A stretch of DNA of 64,000 nucleotides from Artemia franciscana (Eukaryota; Arthropoda; Branchiopoda; Anostraca; Artemiidae), in NCBI RefSeq assembly GCF_032884065.1, contig NC_088879.1:23670038-23734037 (forward strand), written 5' to 3'. The notes under the pieces were generated by a model. That model saw only the letters and a list, made by a program, of their open reading frames with translations, was not told the origin of the DNA and searched no databases. Below are positions 12,231-23,876 of this stretch, in pieces. The first letter of the stretch is position 1; each line of letters starts with the position of its first letter. Position numbers and translations under genes: made by a program.

Positions 12231-13480
12231 GCGCATAGTATTTGTTATTAGGAAGTATAGAGACATTTTAGGGAGAGGGGTGTGCTTGGTATGAATTTCT
12301 ATGGGTAGAATCTTCCTTGGGGAGCAAAATTTCTGGGGGGCGAATATTCCAGGGGAAATCTTACACTGATTAGACAGAATTACTATACAAAATTCTTTTT
12401 AATTGTCCTACATTCTCTTTGCCAAATTTTTTTGCGTGGAAATGTTCTGGTGGAATTATCCAGGACTTTTTTTCGGCTGTTATGTTTTCTGGGAAATAGT
12501 TTCTACGGAAGGGGGTTTTCTGGAGTGATCTTGAAACCGATTAGAAATTAAAGTCTTATTCAAATGGAAGAATACTAATACGTAATTTTCTAGTGCTGAC
12601 ACCTTTAACGTAAAGAGCAAGGTGTTGAGGAGAGGGAAGCCCTTAATATTCGAAATAAATCTGTCAAATTGATATGCAAATTTTGTTTTAATTATTCATG
12701 TAGAGTGAGCCAAATTCAAACCTGTATGAGTTGAAATTAATTCAGAACAACAACTCTTTTTTTAAACTGAAAGCAAGGAGTGATATTAAAGCTTAAAACG
12801 AACAGAAATTATTTCGTATATGAAAGGGGCCATTCCTTTGTCAACGCTTCGCTCTTTACGCTAAATTTTGACTCTTGTCGAAACTCTACTTTTTAAAACA
12901 ATGAGAAATTAAGTGTAAGGAGTGAGGTGTTGAGGAGGGGACTGCCACATTCATATACAGATGTAATGTTCGTACGATAATAAAAACCCTTCAATTAAAG
13001 ATGAAATATTTAAGGCAAACAATTGCCTTCAGTGCGAAGTGCCAAATGATTTTTGTTTCCCTCCGCGAACTAATTTTTTCACAATCAATTGTTGTCCCGC
13101 TGTCAGAATTTACCTTTGTTATTCACTATAGTAATAGTTTCCTTTCATATCTCCTTATAAAAAAAAAAAAAAAAAAAATGTTTTTTTCAACTGAAAGTAA
13201 GGAGCTACATTGAACCTTAAGACGAACAGAAATTTTATGTAAAAGAAGGGTTTCACTACCCTCGTCAATACCTTGATCTTTGCGCTAAAGTTTCTTAAAG
13301 AATGACCGCTGAATCACAAAGGCCGTTTAATTAGAATAAATATCTCTTTTGAAATTACTAAAAATACTTTAGCTTTAAGAGTCAGGAATTGACGAGGGGC
13401 AAAGCTCCTCATATACGTAATGATTTCTTTCCGTTTTAAGTTTTAATGTAGTTCCTTACTTTCAGTTGAAAACTTTTTTT
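12231..13480. repeat. Degenerate hairpin repeats of the family A type
   Basis: The stretch contains several worn hairpin modules. One is near 12590-12660. Another at 12760-12970 has GAAAGCAAGGAGTGATATTA and a GCTCTTTACGCTAAA stem. A third at 13170-13470 is bounded by GAAAGTAAGGAGCTACATTG and its inverted partner near 13440. 12240-12560 holds degenerate GGGGAAA-rich arm sequence. No coding potential is seen. Confidence 0.6.
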
Positions 13481-13901
13481 TTAATTTCTTCTCGTTTTTT
13501 AATAATGCTGGGAAATCCAGCGTCCCTTTAATGGAAATTCTCTTTCCCCCTAGATACCCCCCCCCCCCCTTGTCTATATCCATGGGCGTATGTGAACAAT
13601 TATTTCGCATACAACCACAGCTCTCATTTGCCAATATTCTTCAGAATTTGTTTGAATTCCGGCATCCGGAAACCTCAGAATTAAACTTACAGCAACAAAA
13701 TAAACAATTTTATTCACGTTATGCTAGAACAAATACTCAGTAAAATCATTTTATTGCAAGCTTACTGTGATTGGATTACCCTGAATTGCTTTCTTGAAAT
13801 ATTTTCCCACCATAGCTAACTTTGAAATAGCTCGAGGCGTTTTTGCAGTTTGTTTCCCAGTAAAGATAATTTCTCATTTCAGTTCACTTAGGGTGATAGA
13901 A
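13481..13901. other. Repeat border then unique DNA, no gene
   Basis: 13481-13560 resembles the arm that follows a family A hairpin and ends in a C-run at 13557-13569. The rest matches nothing else in the window. An open frame up to 13743 has no start, splice or domain support. Confidence 0.35.
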
Positions 13902-14951
13902 CTAGACCTCCGTTGCCTGTGCAACGGGAAGTGTTGCAGCAACTGTGCCCTGTTCCTTAGGGCACAGTTGCGGAGCAACACGTGCATTTCATGCTTCAGT
14001 TCTCGAAAACATCTATAAAAGTTCTATATGAGTTCATAATTATTTTATCTCTAAAACGTTTACTTCCGAAACTAGGGCCGTCTTAACTTGACGCCAATTC
14101 GAAGTATTATGTTTCGAGACGCACATTTCGGGAATTATTTCCGGGAAATCTGAAAGAGATACGGAAATAACGTCTTATAGTTTTCTGCTTAACTTTTGAT
14201 GGTCTAAGCTAGGAAAATATAAAACAAACCAAATTCACCAAAAAATTTAAATTGCCCCGAGGGCATGACAAAACTTCCAAATAGAAAAACCCAAAGAAGG
14301 AATTTTATTTCGGAGAAACTATTGTAAGCTCCAGTTGTTAGGAGATCGAGACCTGTCGAACCGCGTTGGAAAAAAAATTCTAGCTGGTCCAGAACAAAAG
14401 TTACCTCTAGAACGTCGAAACTTCGGAAATTATTTCTTAGAGAACGAAGCAACTTGGTATATAGAACACTTCACTTCTTCTTGCATACTTTTCATAGCAC
14501 TACTCGATAAAAATATAAGAAACGTCAAAATCGAAAATTTGAGAAAATTCCAAAAAAAATCAGAACGAGATGGACTTTTCCGGAATTATTTCCGGGAAAT
14601 CTGTAAGAGCTACGGAATCTTGTGCTCCGGTTCTCGAAGAGACAAATTAAAGTTCTACATGAGTTCAGCATAACTGTATTTCTAACAAGTTTATTTCCGA
14701 AGCTAGGGTCGTCTTAACTTGACGCCAAACATCGAACGCAGAGTTTCTAAGAAAAAAACTTTTTTTTTTATGGAAAACTGTTAGAAATTTTAGGAACTTC
14801 TCTAGAACTTTTTTACTGTTTCACGTTTCCCTTCCCTCTGAAAAATCTCAAATTTTTAACTCTTACCACTTCGGAGCTACAGGTCGCTGATCACGGTGAA
14901 AAAAAAAACAAAAAAAAACTACGAAAGCAGTAGTGTTGCTCCGCAACACAA
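13902..14951 (-). mobile_element. Short Helitron-like element (same ends as 55275-58684)
   Basis: Read on the minus strand, the element starts TTGTGTTGCGG with a GTGTTGC...GCAACAC hairpin and a T-rich run. It ends with the hairpin CCGTTGCACAGGCAACGG followed by AGGTCTAG, then T. The order of parts matches the larger element at 55275-58684, and both are flanked as TAA|TTG...CTAG|TT. A hairpin next to a CTAG 3' end is the Helitron hallmark, but the 5' end lacks the usual TC. Internally there is a direct repeat about 630 bp apart (13990-14100 and 14620-14730, both ending GTCGTCTTAACTTGACGCC or one base different). No Rep/helicase gene is present. Confidence 0.55.
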
Positions 14952-14986
14952 TTAAATAGGCCAGCGCCGGAGTTCAGTCGTTTGTA

Positions 14987-16364
14987 CGGTAAAATTCTAT
15001 TTTATGTGACTTCTTGCTATCTCGGAAAGGGTTTAGATTAGGAAAATGAAACTTTCAGGGATGGGTTTACAGGCTAAAGTATGTCCTGGGAAAGTATTTT
15101 GAAGGACCTTTAAAAATATGTGTGTCATAAAAGTAAAAGCCTGCAAAATAGATCTTCTGCTTGAATGAAGTGTGACAAAATTATTTTCTGCTTCACAACT
15201 TTGCTCAATCCCAATTTATAAGGTTTTAAAAATATGCAGATACATTTCCTAAATTAAAAACAAACAAAAAAATGGTAAAATTCTAGTTATTTGACTTCTT
15301 GGTATCTCGGAAAGGGTTTAGGCAAGGAAAATGAAACTTTTGGGGATGGGTCTGCAGGCTAAAATATGTCCCGGGAAGGTATTTTAGAGTACTCACCTCC
15401 ACTCCTTCTCCTCTAGATGGCCCTGAAATTTGCCTACATGACAGGTCTATTACCTATTGAAATGTTGACAAAACAATATTTTGCCTTTATTTTCAGTTAC
15501 TAGTTGCTTTTTCTCTGGCTTTAGTTCTGAAAATACAATTCTGGTTATTTGAATAGAATTTTGAGCCATATCAATGTTGTTGTTTTTTTTTTACAAAATT
15601 TAGGAAATGTATTTGTATATCTTTAAAACCGTATAAAATGGAATTGAGTAAAGTTATGAAGCTGAAAACAATTTTGTTGTACTTCAACAAGCAGCAAATC
15701 TATTTTGTAAGGTTTCACTGTTATAACACACATATTTTCAAAGGTCATCAAAGGTCAGGACCCTCTAGAAAGAGAGGGAGTGGAGGTAGGTACTTCAAAA
15801 AATCTTTCCAGGACATACTTTAGCCTGTAAACCCATCTCTGAAAGTTTCATTTTCCTAACCTAACTCCTTTTATAACATACATATTTTTAAAGGTCATGA
15901 AAGGTCAGGATCCTCTGGAAGCAGAGGGAGTAGAGGTAGGTATTTCAAAATACCTTCCCGGGACATACTTTAGCCTATAGTCCCAGCCCTAAAGTCTCAT
16001 TTTCCGAACCTAAACCCTTTCCGAGATAGCAAGAAGTCAATTAACTATAATTTTACCAAAAAATAATAGGCTATTGATGTGGCTCAGAATTCCACTCAAA
16101 TAACAGGAATTGCATTTTTGAACTGAAGGCAGAGAAAAGCGACTGGTAACTGAAAATTAAGCTAAAATGTTGTTTTTTCAAAATTTCAATAGACATAGAC
16201 TTGTCATGTAGATGAATTTTAGGGCCCTCAAGAGGGAGAAGGAGTGGAGGTGGGTACTTTAAAATACCTTTACAGGATATACTTTTGCCTGTAGACCCAT
16301 CCCCAAAAGTTCCATTTTCCCCCTTTTCGAGATAGCAAAAAGTCATTTAATTAGGATTTTACCG
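14987..16364. repeat. Cluster of at least three nested family B foldback copies
   Basis: Left ends (GGTAAAATTCTA...TTGACTTCTTG type) lie at 14987 and about 15273. Inverted right ends lie near 15840, 16052 and 16364. The internal segment with CAAAATTTCAATAG and CTCTAGAGGG-type sequence is present more than once. Copies have inserted into, or recombined with, each other. No protein is encoded. Confidence 0.7.
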
Positions 16365-17095
16365 ACTACTCTTTTATCTTAATATGGTTGGATCAAGGTT
16401 TGGCACAACACAACCAAAAAGAAAATGTACATGTCGGTTCGTTCAATGCTTTTTCCAAATATAATACCAACTTCCGTTGGGTTCCCACCCTCTCCCCTAA
16501 TTGGGCCAGATGTTGTCCTAAGATATGCCTATGTTTAAAATGTTGTTCGCTCGCATCATTTTTTTTTGTATGCCTGTTCCTCGTCAGTAGCCTAGTTTTC
16601 TCACATTCACTTCTCGCTCCCCCATCCAAATTTTTTTACAAGACCATTAGATATATGTATATAGCCTAGGGCTACATTATTGGGGAGGAGGCAGGGATGC
16701 AATTACGGCGACAGCAGGATATATAATTTTAGAAGGAACATTATTGAATGAGAGAATCAAATAGCGTAGTACGTTTTTTTTGTGCGATTTCTATCTTGTA
16801 GCAAAATATACGTTTGGTATTAGGTGATTGCAACTTCCAGAGACCCCTAATCTAGTGGTTAATTAAGGTTTAAAAAAGTGTACATTCAACCCCATACCTT
16901 CAATTTGCCTCTAATTGTGCTGCCTAAGTTTCGAAAGAACCTAGTAAATAGGTCTTAAGTGAACAATAACTGTAATTTACCTAAGAATCTTCTCAAAACT
17001 ATTTGGCTATCTCCTCAACCATGGCCTGGTGGTGAGCAGAAGTTGAATTTGATTCAAACTCATTTTTTTTCCAAAATTAGTAAAAGTATTGATAT
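16365..17095. other. Unique DNA, no gene recognised
   Basis: Short overlapping open frames on both strands at 16388-16669 are each other's shadows and show no motif. No repeat of this window matches. Confidence 0.35.
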
Positions 17096-17700
17096 ATCTT
17101 TCTTCATATAAAATATCAAAAGACAACACGTTTTTCCAACTGAAAGTAACAAGTAACATTAAAACGTAACAAAATAACAAAAGGGCACTTCCTTATTAGC
17201 TAGAACACACTTGAGAATTGAAGCGAGGTTAATCATAATGAAATATACATAAGAATGATAAAAATATAATACTTTAGAAACAAATTTGGGCTATATATTT
17301 GCACATTATGAAGGGAGGGCAAAGTGTAGTGGGTGTGCATGCCTTATATGTTAGGTACAATTATTCTGCATATTATGAAGTAAGGATTGTTGTACTCGAT
17401 AAACTTTATCCCAACCTCCCCTAATACGCCAATATATAGCCCAAATTTGTTTCTAAAGTATTAATGTTTAATTGAAATAATGCCACAATGTTTTCCACCA
17501 ATCCAAACTAATTGTCTGGTATAAGGACTGAAAACCGGCTATTGTTTGATCTTCGCAATACAAATTGTCGAGTGTGTTCTAGCTAAGAACGAAGTACCAA
17601 CAAAATCTATACTGTATATGAGGGGAACTACCCTTTCCTCAACCGTAGCACTTATGCTAAAGTTTGACTAAAGCAGATTTCTAAGACTTAGAAATCAGAA
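17096..17700. repeat. Old family A hairpin interrupted by a small element
   Basis: 17096-17195 (CAACTGAAAGTAACAAGTAAC and CACTTCCTTATTA) and 17587-17700 (TATATGAGGGGAACTACCC, GCTAAAGTTTGACTA) are the two sides of one worn hairpin module. They are separated by the inverted-repeat element at 17196-17586. Confidence 0.55.
17196..17586. mobile_element. MITE-like inverted-repeat element, about 390 bp
   Basis: The outer ends TTAGCTAGAACACACT and its inverse AGTGTGTTCTAGCTAA are matched, with a second inner inverted pair: AATACTTTAGAAACAAATTT at about 17266 and its complement ending at 17461. The two matched stems surround a short AT-rich centre with no ORF. It sits inside an old repeat, so it is a separate, later insertion. 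A TA or TTA target duplication is possible. Confidence 0.55.
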
Positions 17701-17836
17701 GGGGGGTTTACAGGGAGGATATCTTCCCAGTATATGTTTTTGGCCCTGGACTTATCACTGAAAGTTTCATTTTCCTAACCTAACCCCTTTCCAAGATAGC
17801 AAAAAGTAACTAAACTAGAATTTTATTGATTGAAGC
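17701..17836 (-). repeat. Family B end fragment
   Basis: This matches the family B right end: TGAAAGTTTCATTTTCCTAA, then CCCTTTCCAAGATAGCAA and AACTAGAATTTTA. Only the terminal arm is present. Confidence 0.7.
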
Positions 17837-18649
17837 TCCAACTTCCATCTTGAAGGGTTTATTCACATGGCTAATCAACTTTCTGACATTGCAAAAAATT
17901 GCTTCTAAAATTCTCACCAACTCTTCTTGTACCTGCTCTCAACCACTCTCATGGGAAGCGGTAATGCGTATTCTGTCCCCTTTTCTAAACTAAACAATAA
18001 AACAGCTAAATTCTTCCTTTAATAGGGAAACGTCTGTTGAGTGGATTTCCAGAGTTACTTCCAATTTAACTACATACAAGCAACCAGTGGCTTAATTTCG
18101 TCAAAATCCTAGGGGAAGGGGCAAAGTTGGAGCCAATGTTCCCAAATCAAGTGAAAATCATGGTGGAAACTGAAAAATGAGTCATTTGTTACCATAAAGG
18201 CAAAGATGTACTAAAAAACCTGACCTGTTTCTCTGAATGCATGAATTATGCAGGCTTATCTTAATTTTTACCAGATTTTTTGCAGAAAACTAAAATGCAG
18301 CTGGGGGGCAAACTGAGGCGGGGGGATTCGGGTCTGGAGGGGACAGTTGGCTCCCCTGTTTCATAGAAAATTACGCACCTGTCAGCCTCCCTTTCTACCC
18401 TTAATGCCTGGATATAGCCATGGGTTGTATAAAAAGTTCGCTTGTCTCCCTGTCTTTTTAATTTAGAAAGAAATTGACATTGTTAGGCCTTATAAGTCAA
18501 CTGTCGGTGAAAAATAAGCCCATAAGGCTATGTAAACCAGCAAAATCCAACAAATATTTTTTTTTATTATATTACCATAGGCAATAGCTAGTCAATGGGG
18601 GTAGGGCATTTAAACTAGAAATGACCCTGAGAATATGACCCTGAGAATA
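17837..18649. other. Unique DNA, no gene recognised
   Basis: No repeat match, long open frame, or paired splice signals were seen. Confidence 0.35.
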
Positions 18650-18968
18650 ACTGAATTTTGAATCTTTTCTTCCGAAGTTTCGAAATTTTAAGATGACTGA
18701 GAAATAGACTTGTCTTTAGAACCAGGCAATCATCCTGTGTCCACATATAGTATTCATTTGCACCGGAAATAAACTTTAATCCACTCCCCACTTCTAATAT
18801 GCAAAAATACTCTGAATTGTAAGAATGGATTGAATTTTCCGTTATTTTGACAAACCACTAAATAAACCAAATAGTTCTTGGCAACAAACTGTAAATTAGG
18901 AGCGACCTGGCTCAATAGTAACCGAAACTGGTAAAACAACATAATTTTTGGTACAGAGATAATAAAAA
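18650..18968 (-). repeat. Duplicated segment, also at 11370-11668
   Basis: Nearly identical to 11370-11668. A short insertion near 18714-18722 and a few substitutions distinguish the copies. It ends abruptly at 18968, where family A copy 6 begins inside the old family A arm that continues in the other copy. Confidence 0.75.
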
Positions 18969-20571
18969 GTATATTCGTATATGAAAGGGGCTGCTTGTTC
19001 ATTAACGCCCCGCTCTTTACGCTAAGGTTTGACTCTTTCCCTTAACTTTACTTTTTTTAAACAGTAAAAACTTTAGTGTAAAGAGCGGGGTGTTAATGAG
19101 GAAGCAGCCCCTTTCATATACGAAGTAATTTCTGTTCGTTTTAAGTTTTAATGTCTCTCCTTACTTTCCGTTAAAAAACTTGTTTTTCTTAATTTAATTT
19201 CTGAACGTTTTTGAATCAATACATGTTTGGATTTTGGCTCTCTGCAGATGAATAATTAAAACAAAATTTGTATATTTTTTTTTTGGCTAAATGGCTTTCT
19301 CATAATTTTGATCGAATGATTTTGAGAAAAAAGGAGCAGGGGAGGAGGCCTAGTTGCCCTCCGATTTTTTCGTTTCTTAAAAAGGTAGCTAGAACTTTTA
19401 ATTCTTTAAGAATGTTTTTATTAGTAAAAGATATACGTAACTTACAAATCAGCTTACGTAAAGAACTTCTGTATTTTCGTGTTTTATTCCGTATATGAAG
19501 GGGTTCACCCGGTCGTCAGTACCTCGCTCTTTACATTAAAGCTTAAATTTTGTCCCTATTTCTTAAGAATGACCCCTGAATCACAAATGCCGAAGAATAA
19601 ATAGTTGAAATTACTAAAAATACTTTAGCGTAAAGAGCGAGGTATTAGGAGGAGGTGAGCCCCTCATATGGGTAATAATTTCTGTTCGTTTTAAGTTTTA
19701 ATGCTGCTGCTTACTTCCAGCTGAAAAAGAAAACTTTTTCATAATTATTTTTTCATTGTTTTTTTTTTAAGTAATGCTGAGTAAAATCCAGGATTTTAAG
19801 TAAAATCCTGCGTTCCCTTCATGAAAATTTTCTTCCCACATGACATTCCTCCAAGGAAAGTTCCCCCAACATATCCCCTCTTATCAACACCCCCACAACC
19901 TAAAAATTCCCCTGAAAACGTGTGTACACTTCCGAATAACTGATACTATATGTAAGCACTGGTCAAAGTTTGTAACATGTGGCCCCTCCCACGGAACTGT
20001 GGGTCAGTAAGTCGTCCCCAAAGACATAGTCATAAGGTTTTTTGACTACGCTGAATAAAATAGCTATCTTAGAATTTTGATTTGGTTACTTTGGGAAAAA
20101 AATTAACGTGGGAGGGGGTCTAGGTGCCCTCCAATTTTTTGGTCACTTAAAAAGGGCGCTAGAACTTTTCATTTTAGTTTGAATGAGCCTTCTTGTAAAC
20201 AAACAAATAAACACGCATCTGTGATGTGCCTTCTGGCAAAAAATACAAAATTCCACATTTTTGTAGATAAGAGCTTGAAACTTCTACATCAGGGTTCTCT
20301 GATACGCTGAATCTGATGGTCTGATTTTCGATAGGATTTTATGACTTTTAGGGGTTGTTTCCCCCTATTTTCTAAAATAAGGCAAATTTTCTCAGGCTCG
20401 TAACTTTTGATCGGTATAACTAAACTTGATTAAACTTATATATTTAAAATCAGTATTAAAATGCAATTCTTTTGATGTAGCTATTGATAACAAAATTCCA
20501 TTTTTTAGAGTTTTAGTTGCTATTGAGCCGGGTCGCTTCTTACTATTCGTTACCACGAACTGTTTGATAAA
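18969..20571 (+). repeat. Family A copy 6
   Basis: The first border of the hairpin is clipped. The rest is complete: the large hairpin core (inverted GCCCCGCTCTTTACGC / TGTAAAGAGCGGGG at 19005-19090), the second hairpin at about 19520-19645, the distal arm, and a terminus in which the palindrome has lost a few bases (TACTATTCGTTACCACGAAC). Confidence 0.85.
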
Positions 20572-20744
20572 GTAATCCTGATTTGTTGATAGAAGGATGT
20601 GTCTGTTTTCAATATGTAGTATCTATTCAGCATTTTGTATGTGCGATGCTTGATCATTCAGTATCATACTAAAAGAAGATAAAGACGATAGAATGGTGTT
20701 CACTATTTGTAATTATCCGGTGTGACCACTGTGTAAGAAACCTG

Positions 20745-21066
20745 ATAAGATTGTTGTAATTATCGAGGGATAAATCTCTGTAGGTGGCAAATTACGTAGT
20801 AATGCGTAGGTAGTAAGACGATACTTTTTAGACCGAGAGATGCTGTAGACAAAGTTTTAAGAGAAAAACAGTGCGGTTTTAGAAAAGTTAGAGGATGTGT
20901 TGACCAGATTTTCACTCTTAAGTTAGTAATTGAGAAGTGCCTTAGTTGTCAAACACCTCTGGTCCTCAGTTTTGTAGATTATGATTAAGTTTTCGATTTT
21001 GCTGATAGAAGAGCTTTAGAAAAGGTCTTAAGGCCTCGCGGACGTCCAGATATGATATTCTCTGTT
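20745..21066 (+). pseudogene. LINE reverse-transcriptase fragment, degenerate
   Basis: Reading the plus strand by homology gives CNYRGINL near 20755, then QCGFRK, GCVDQIFTLK and SFVDYD, a stop, and FDFADRRALEKVL. These are the finger and palm motifs of a non-LTR retrotransposon reverse transcriptase of the type with endonuclease-RT ORF2. The second catalytic box (YADD region) and everything downstream are missing. Stops and frame breaks separate the pieces, so this is a dead fragment. It is a different lineage from the LINE at 35.7-40.1 kb. Confidence 0.75.
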
Positions 21067-21154
21067 TAATTCTTTTTCAATCGCGGCAAATGAGACAAAG
21101 GCTCAAGGTTATCAGATTTCACTGCCGTCATTAAACTTAAGGGGTTTCTCACTG

Positions 21155-21640
21155 AAAATTACGATTACTGCATTGTTATTTTTCGTAATTTGGCAAGTAA
21201 ATAGGAATATTTATTTGCAAAAGAGCTATTATTCGAGGAGAAAATTAGAGAAATTATTATTCGATATTTTTTTGGGGAGGAGGGGGGTTCAACTCTTATG
21301 AAAGAAATACCAGGAAAACACGGGAAAATTAAACATTTCGCTGAGAAAATTAAGCACTTTACAAAGTTTATGTGGGTGAATCCCTCACCTGCGTGTGTGC
21401 CTGTGGTCTGGTCATCATTATTTGCCAGGGTGCGGTATAAAATTCTGGAAATTACAAATAAAAAGTACATATTTTCGGGTTTTTACTTCATGCAGACCTA
21501 TTTACAAAAATTACGATTATTGCATTGTTATTCTTCGTAATTTGGCAAGTAAATAGGAATATTTATTTGCAAAAGAGCTATTATTCGAGGAGAAAATTAG
21601 AGAAATTATTATTCAAGATTCTTTGGGGGATTTTTTCATT
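21155..21640 (+). repeat. Local direct repeat, about 125-bp arms
   Basis: 21155-21275 and 21506-21626 are nearly identical, from AAAATTACGATTA through GGCAAGTAAATAGGAATAT to GAAATTATTATTC. The offset is about 351 bp. The spacer is unique apart from a short open frame. Confidence 0.75.
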
Positions 21641-21708
21641 CAAACCGATTTATAAAAATAAAATTTAAATAATTGCTCGTAGCGAAGTGACCAATTTACT
21701 TCATTTTA

Positions 21709-23876
21709 TCAAACAGTTCGTGGTAACGAACTGTAGTAAGGAGCGACCCGGTCTAATAGTAACCAAAACTCTAAAAAACGGATTTTTGATATCAATAGCT
21801 ACATGAACAAAATCGCATTTTAATGCTGACTTTAAATACATCAGTTTTACCTATCTAAAATTACGAGTCTAAGAAAAATTGCCTTATTTTAGAAAATAGA
21901 GGGAAACACCCGCTAAAAGTAATAAAACCAAAATTACACCCATCCGATTCAGCATATCAGGGAACACTACCGTGTAAGTTTCAAGCTCCTATCTTCAAAA
22001 ATGTGGATTTTTTTTCCAGAGGTGATCTTATCGAACCAGTTGTTCTAGAATGTTGCGAGCGGGCTCATTCCAACGGAAGTTATATATAAGTGAATTATAT
22101 ATAACAAATGAAGTATATAGTACCCTTTTTAAGTGATAAAAAAAATTGGAGGGCACCTAGGCCCCCTCCCACGCTAATTATTTTCCCACAGTCACCGGAT
22201 CAAAATTCTGATATAGCCATTTTATTCAGCATAGTCGAAAAACCTTATAGCTATGTCTTTGGGGACGACTTACTCCACCAGAATCTCCGTGGAAGGGGCT
22301 ACAAGTTACAAACTTTGATCAGTGTTTATATAGTAATGGTTATTGGGAAGTGTACAGACGTTTTCAGGGGGTTTTTTGGTTGGGGGAGGGGTTGAGAACA
22401 GGGGGTTATGTTGGTGGAACTTTCCATGGAGGAATTTGTCATGGGGGAAGAAAATTTCCATGAAGGGAGCGCAAGATTTTATAGCATTATTTAAAAATAA
22501 AACAATACAAAAATAAATATGAAACAGTTTTTTTCAACTGAAAGTAAGGAGCAGCATTAAAATTTAAAACTAACAGAATACAGAAGTTCGTTACGTAAGC
22601 TAAATCGTAAGTTACGTATATCTTTTACTAGCAAGAACGTTCGTAAAAAATTTAAAGTTCTAGTTTCCTTTTTATGTAACCAAAACACTGGAGGGCAACT
22701 AAGCCTCCTCCCCTACTATGAGAAAAACTATGAGAAAGCCATATAAATATGCAAATTTCGTTTTAATTTCTCATCTGTGGAGAGCCAAAATCAAGACATG
22801 TATTAGTTCAAAAACGTTCAGAAATTAAATAAAAAAGTACATGTTTTTAACTGAAAGTAAGGAGCAAAATTAAAACTTAAAACGAATATCTCAACTCTAC
22901 TTTTTAAAACAGCGCTATCCACTCTTCCAATGTAAGCCCTTCTGCTGTCAAAGGGCACTGTCCTGAAACTACCAATCAGGAAAGCCAAGTATTTCGAAAC
23001 TTTACAAATCCTTTGGGGCATGACAGGAAATGCCCTTTAAATCGACCCGTGTCGATTTACCAAATTTCAAGAAAAATTACTAACCGAATTCAAAGAAAAA
23101 TTAAGTCTCACTTGACTCCCTAAAATCAGATTCAAAGTAAAAATCCTTGCCCCTAATTCAGTTGCATCTCAACTATCATTCAGATTTTTATTCGAGTAAT
23201 CCACAAAGTGCTTATTAGTACGTTAAAAATACCAATATGCTTTTATGAGTTAGGAGGATCAAATTAGCTCGTTAGTTTCTCAGATCCTTTTAAGCCTTTG
23301 CAGACATTCTTTCAGAACCTTTATCCGTACTTTTTAATGATTAAATAAAAAACAAGCTTTTTTTAAATGAAAGTAAGGAGCAATATTAAAACTTAAAACG
23401 AACAGAAATTATCCCGTATAAGTTTGACTCTTTTTCTCAACTCTACTTTTTAATACTGTAAATACTTTAGCGTAAAGAGCGGGGCGTTGATGAGGGAACA
23501 GCCCCTTTCATATACGGGGTAATTTCTGTTCGTTTTAAGTTTTAATGTTACTCCTTACTTTCATTTAAAAAAATTCTTTTTTTTATGCAATTTCTGACCT
23601 TTTAGTTAATCCATGTTTTGATTTTGGCTTTCCGCAGATGAATAATTAAAACGAAATTTGCATATTTTTTTTTTTTTGGCTAAATGGCTTTCTCATAGTT
23701 TTGATCAAACGATTTTGAGAAAAAATGAGCGGGGGAGGAGGCCCAGCTGCTCTCCATTTTTTTGATACTTAAAAAGCAACTAGAGCCTTTAGTTTTTTAC
23801 GGTGGTTTTCATTAGTAAAGATATACGTAACTTACGAATTAGCTTACCTAACGAACTTCTATATTCGCATGTTTCT
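21709..23876 (-). repeat. Family A copy 7, rearranged
   Basis: It starts with the terminal palindrome at 21714 and reads inward through the distal arm (21740-22500), a hairpin box (22530) and proximal arm. An apparently unrelated insert occupies about 22915-23335. A large hairpin follows at 23340-23575 with a short proximal arm in the opposite direction up to 23876. It is probably two partial copies meeting through the insert. Confidence 0.7.

Noticed and set aside
14335-14673. 112-residue open frame in the small Helitron-like element
   Set aside because: It starts at a non-ATG codon and contains the internal direct repeat. Its composition follows the repeat and no motif is visible.
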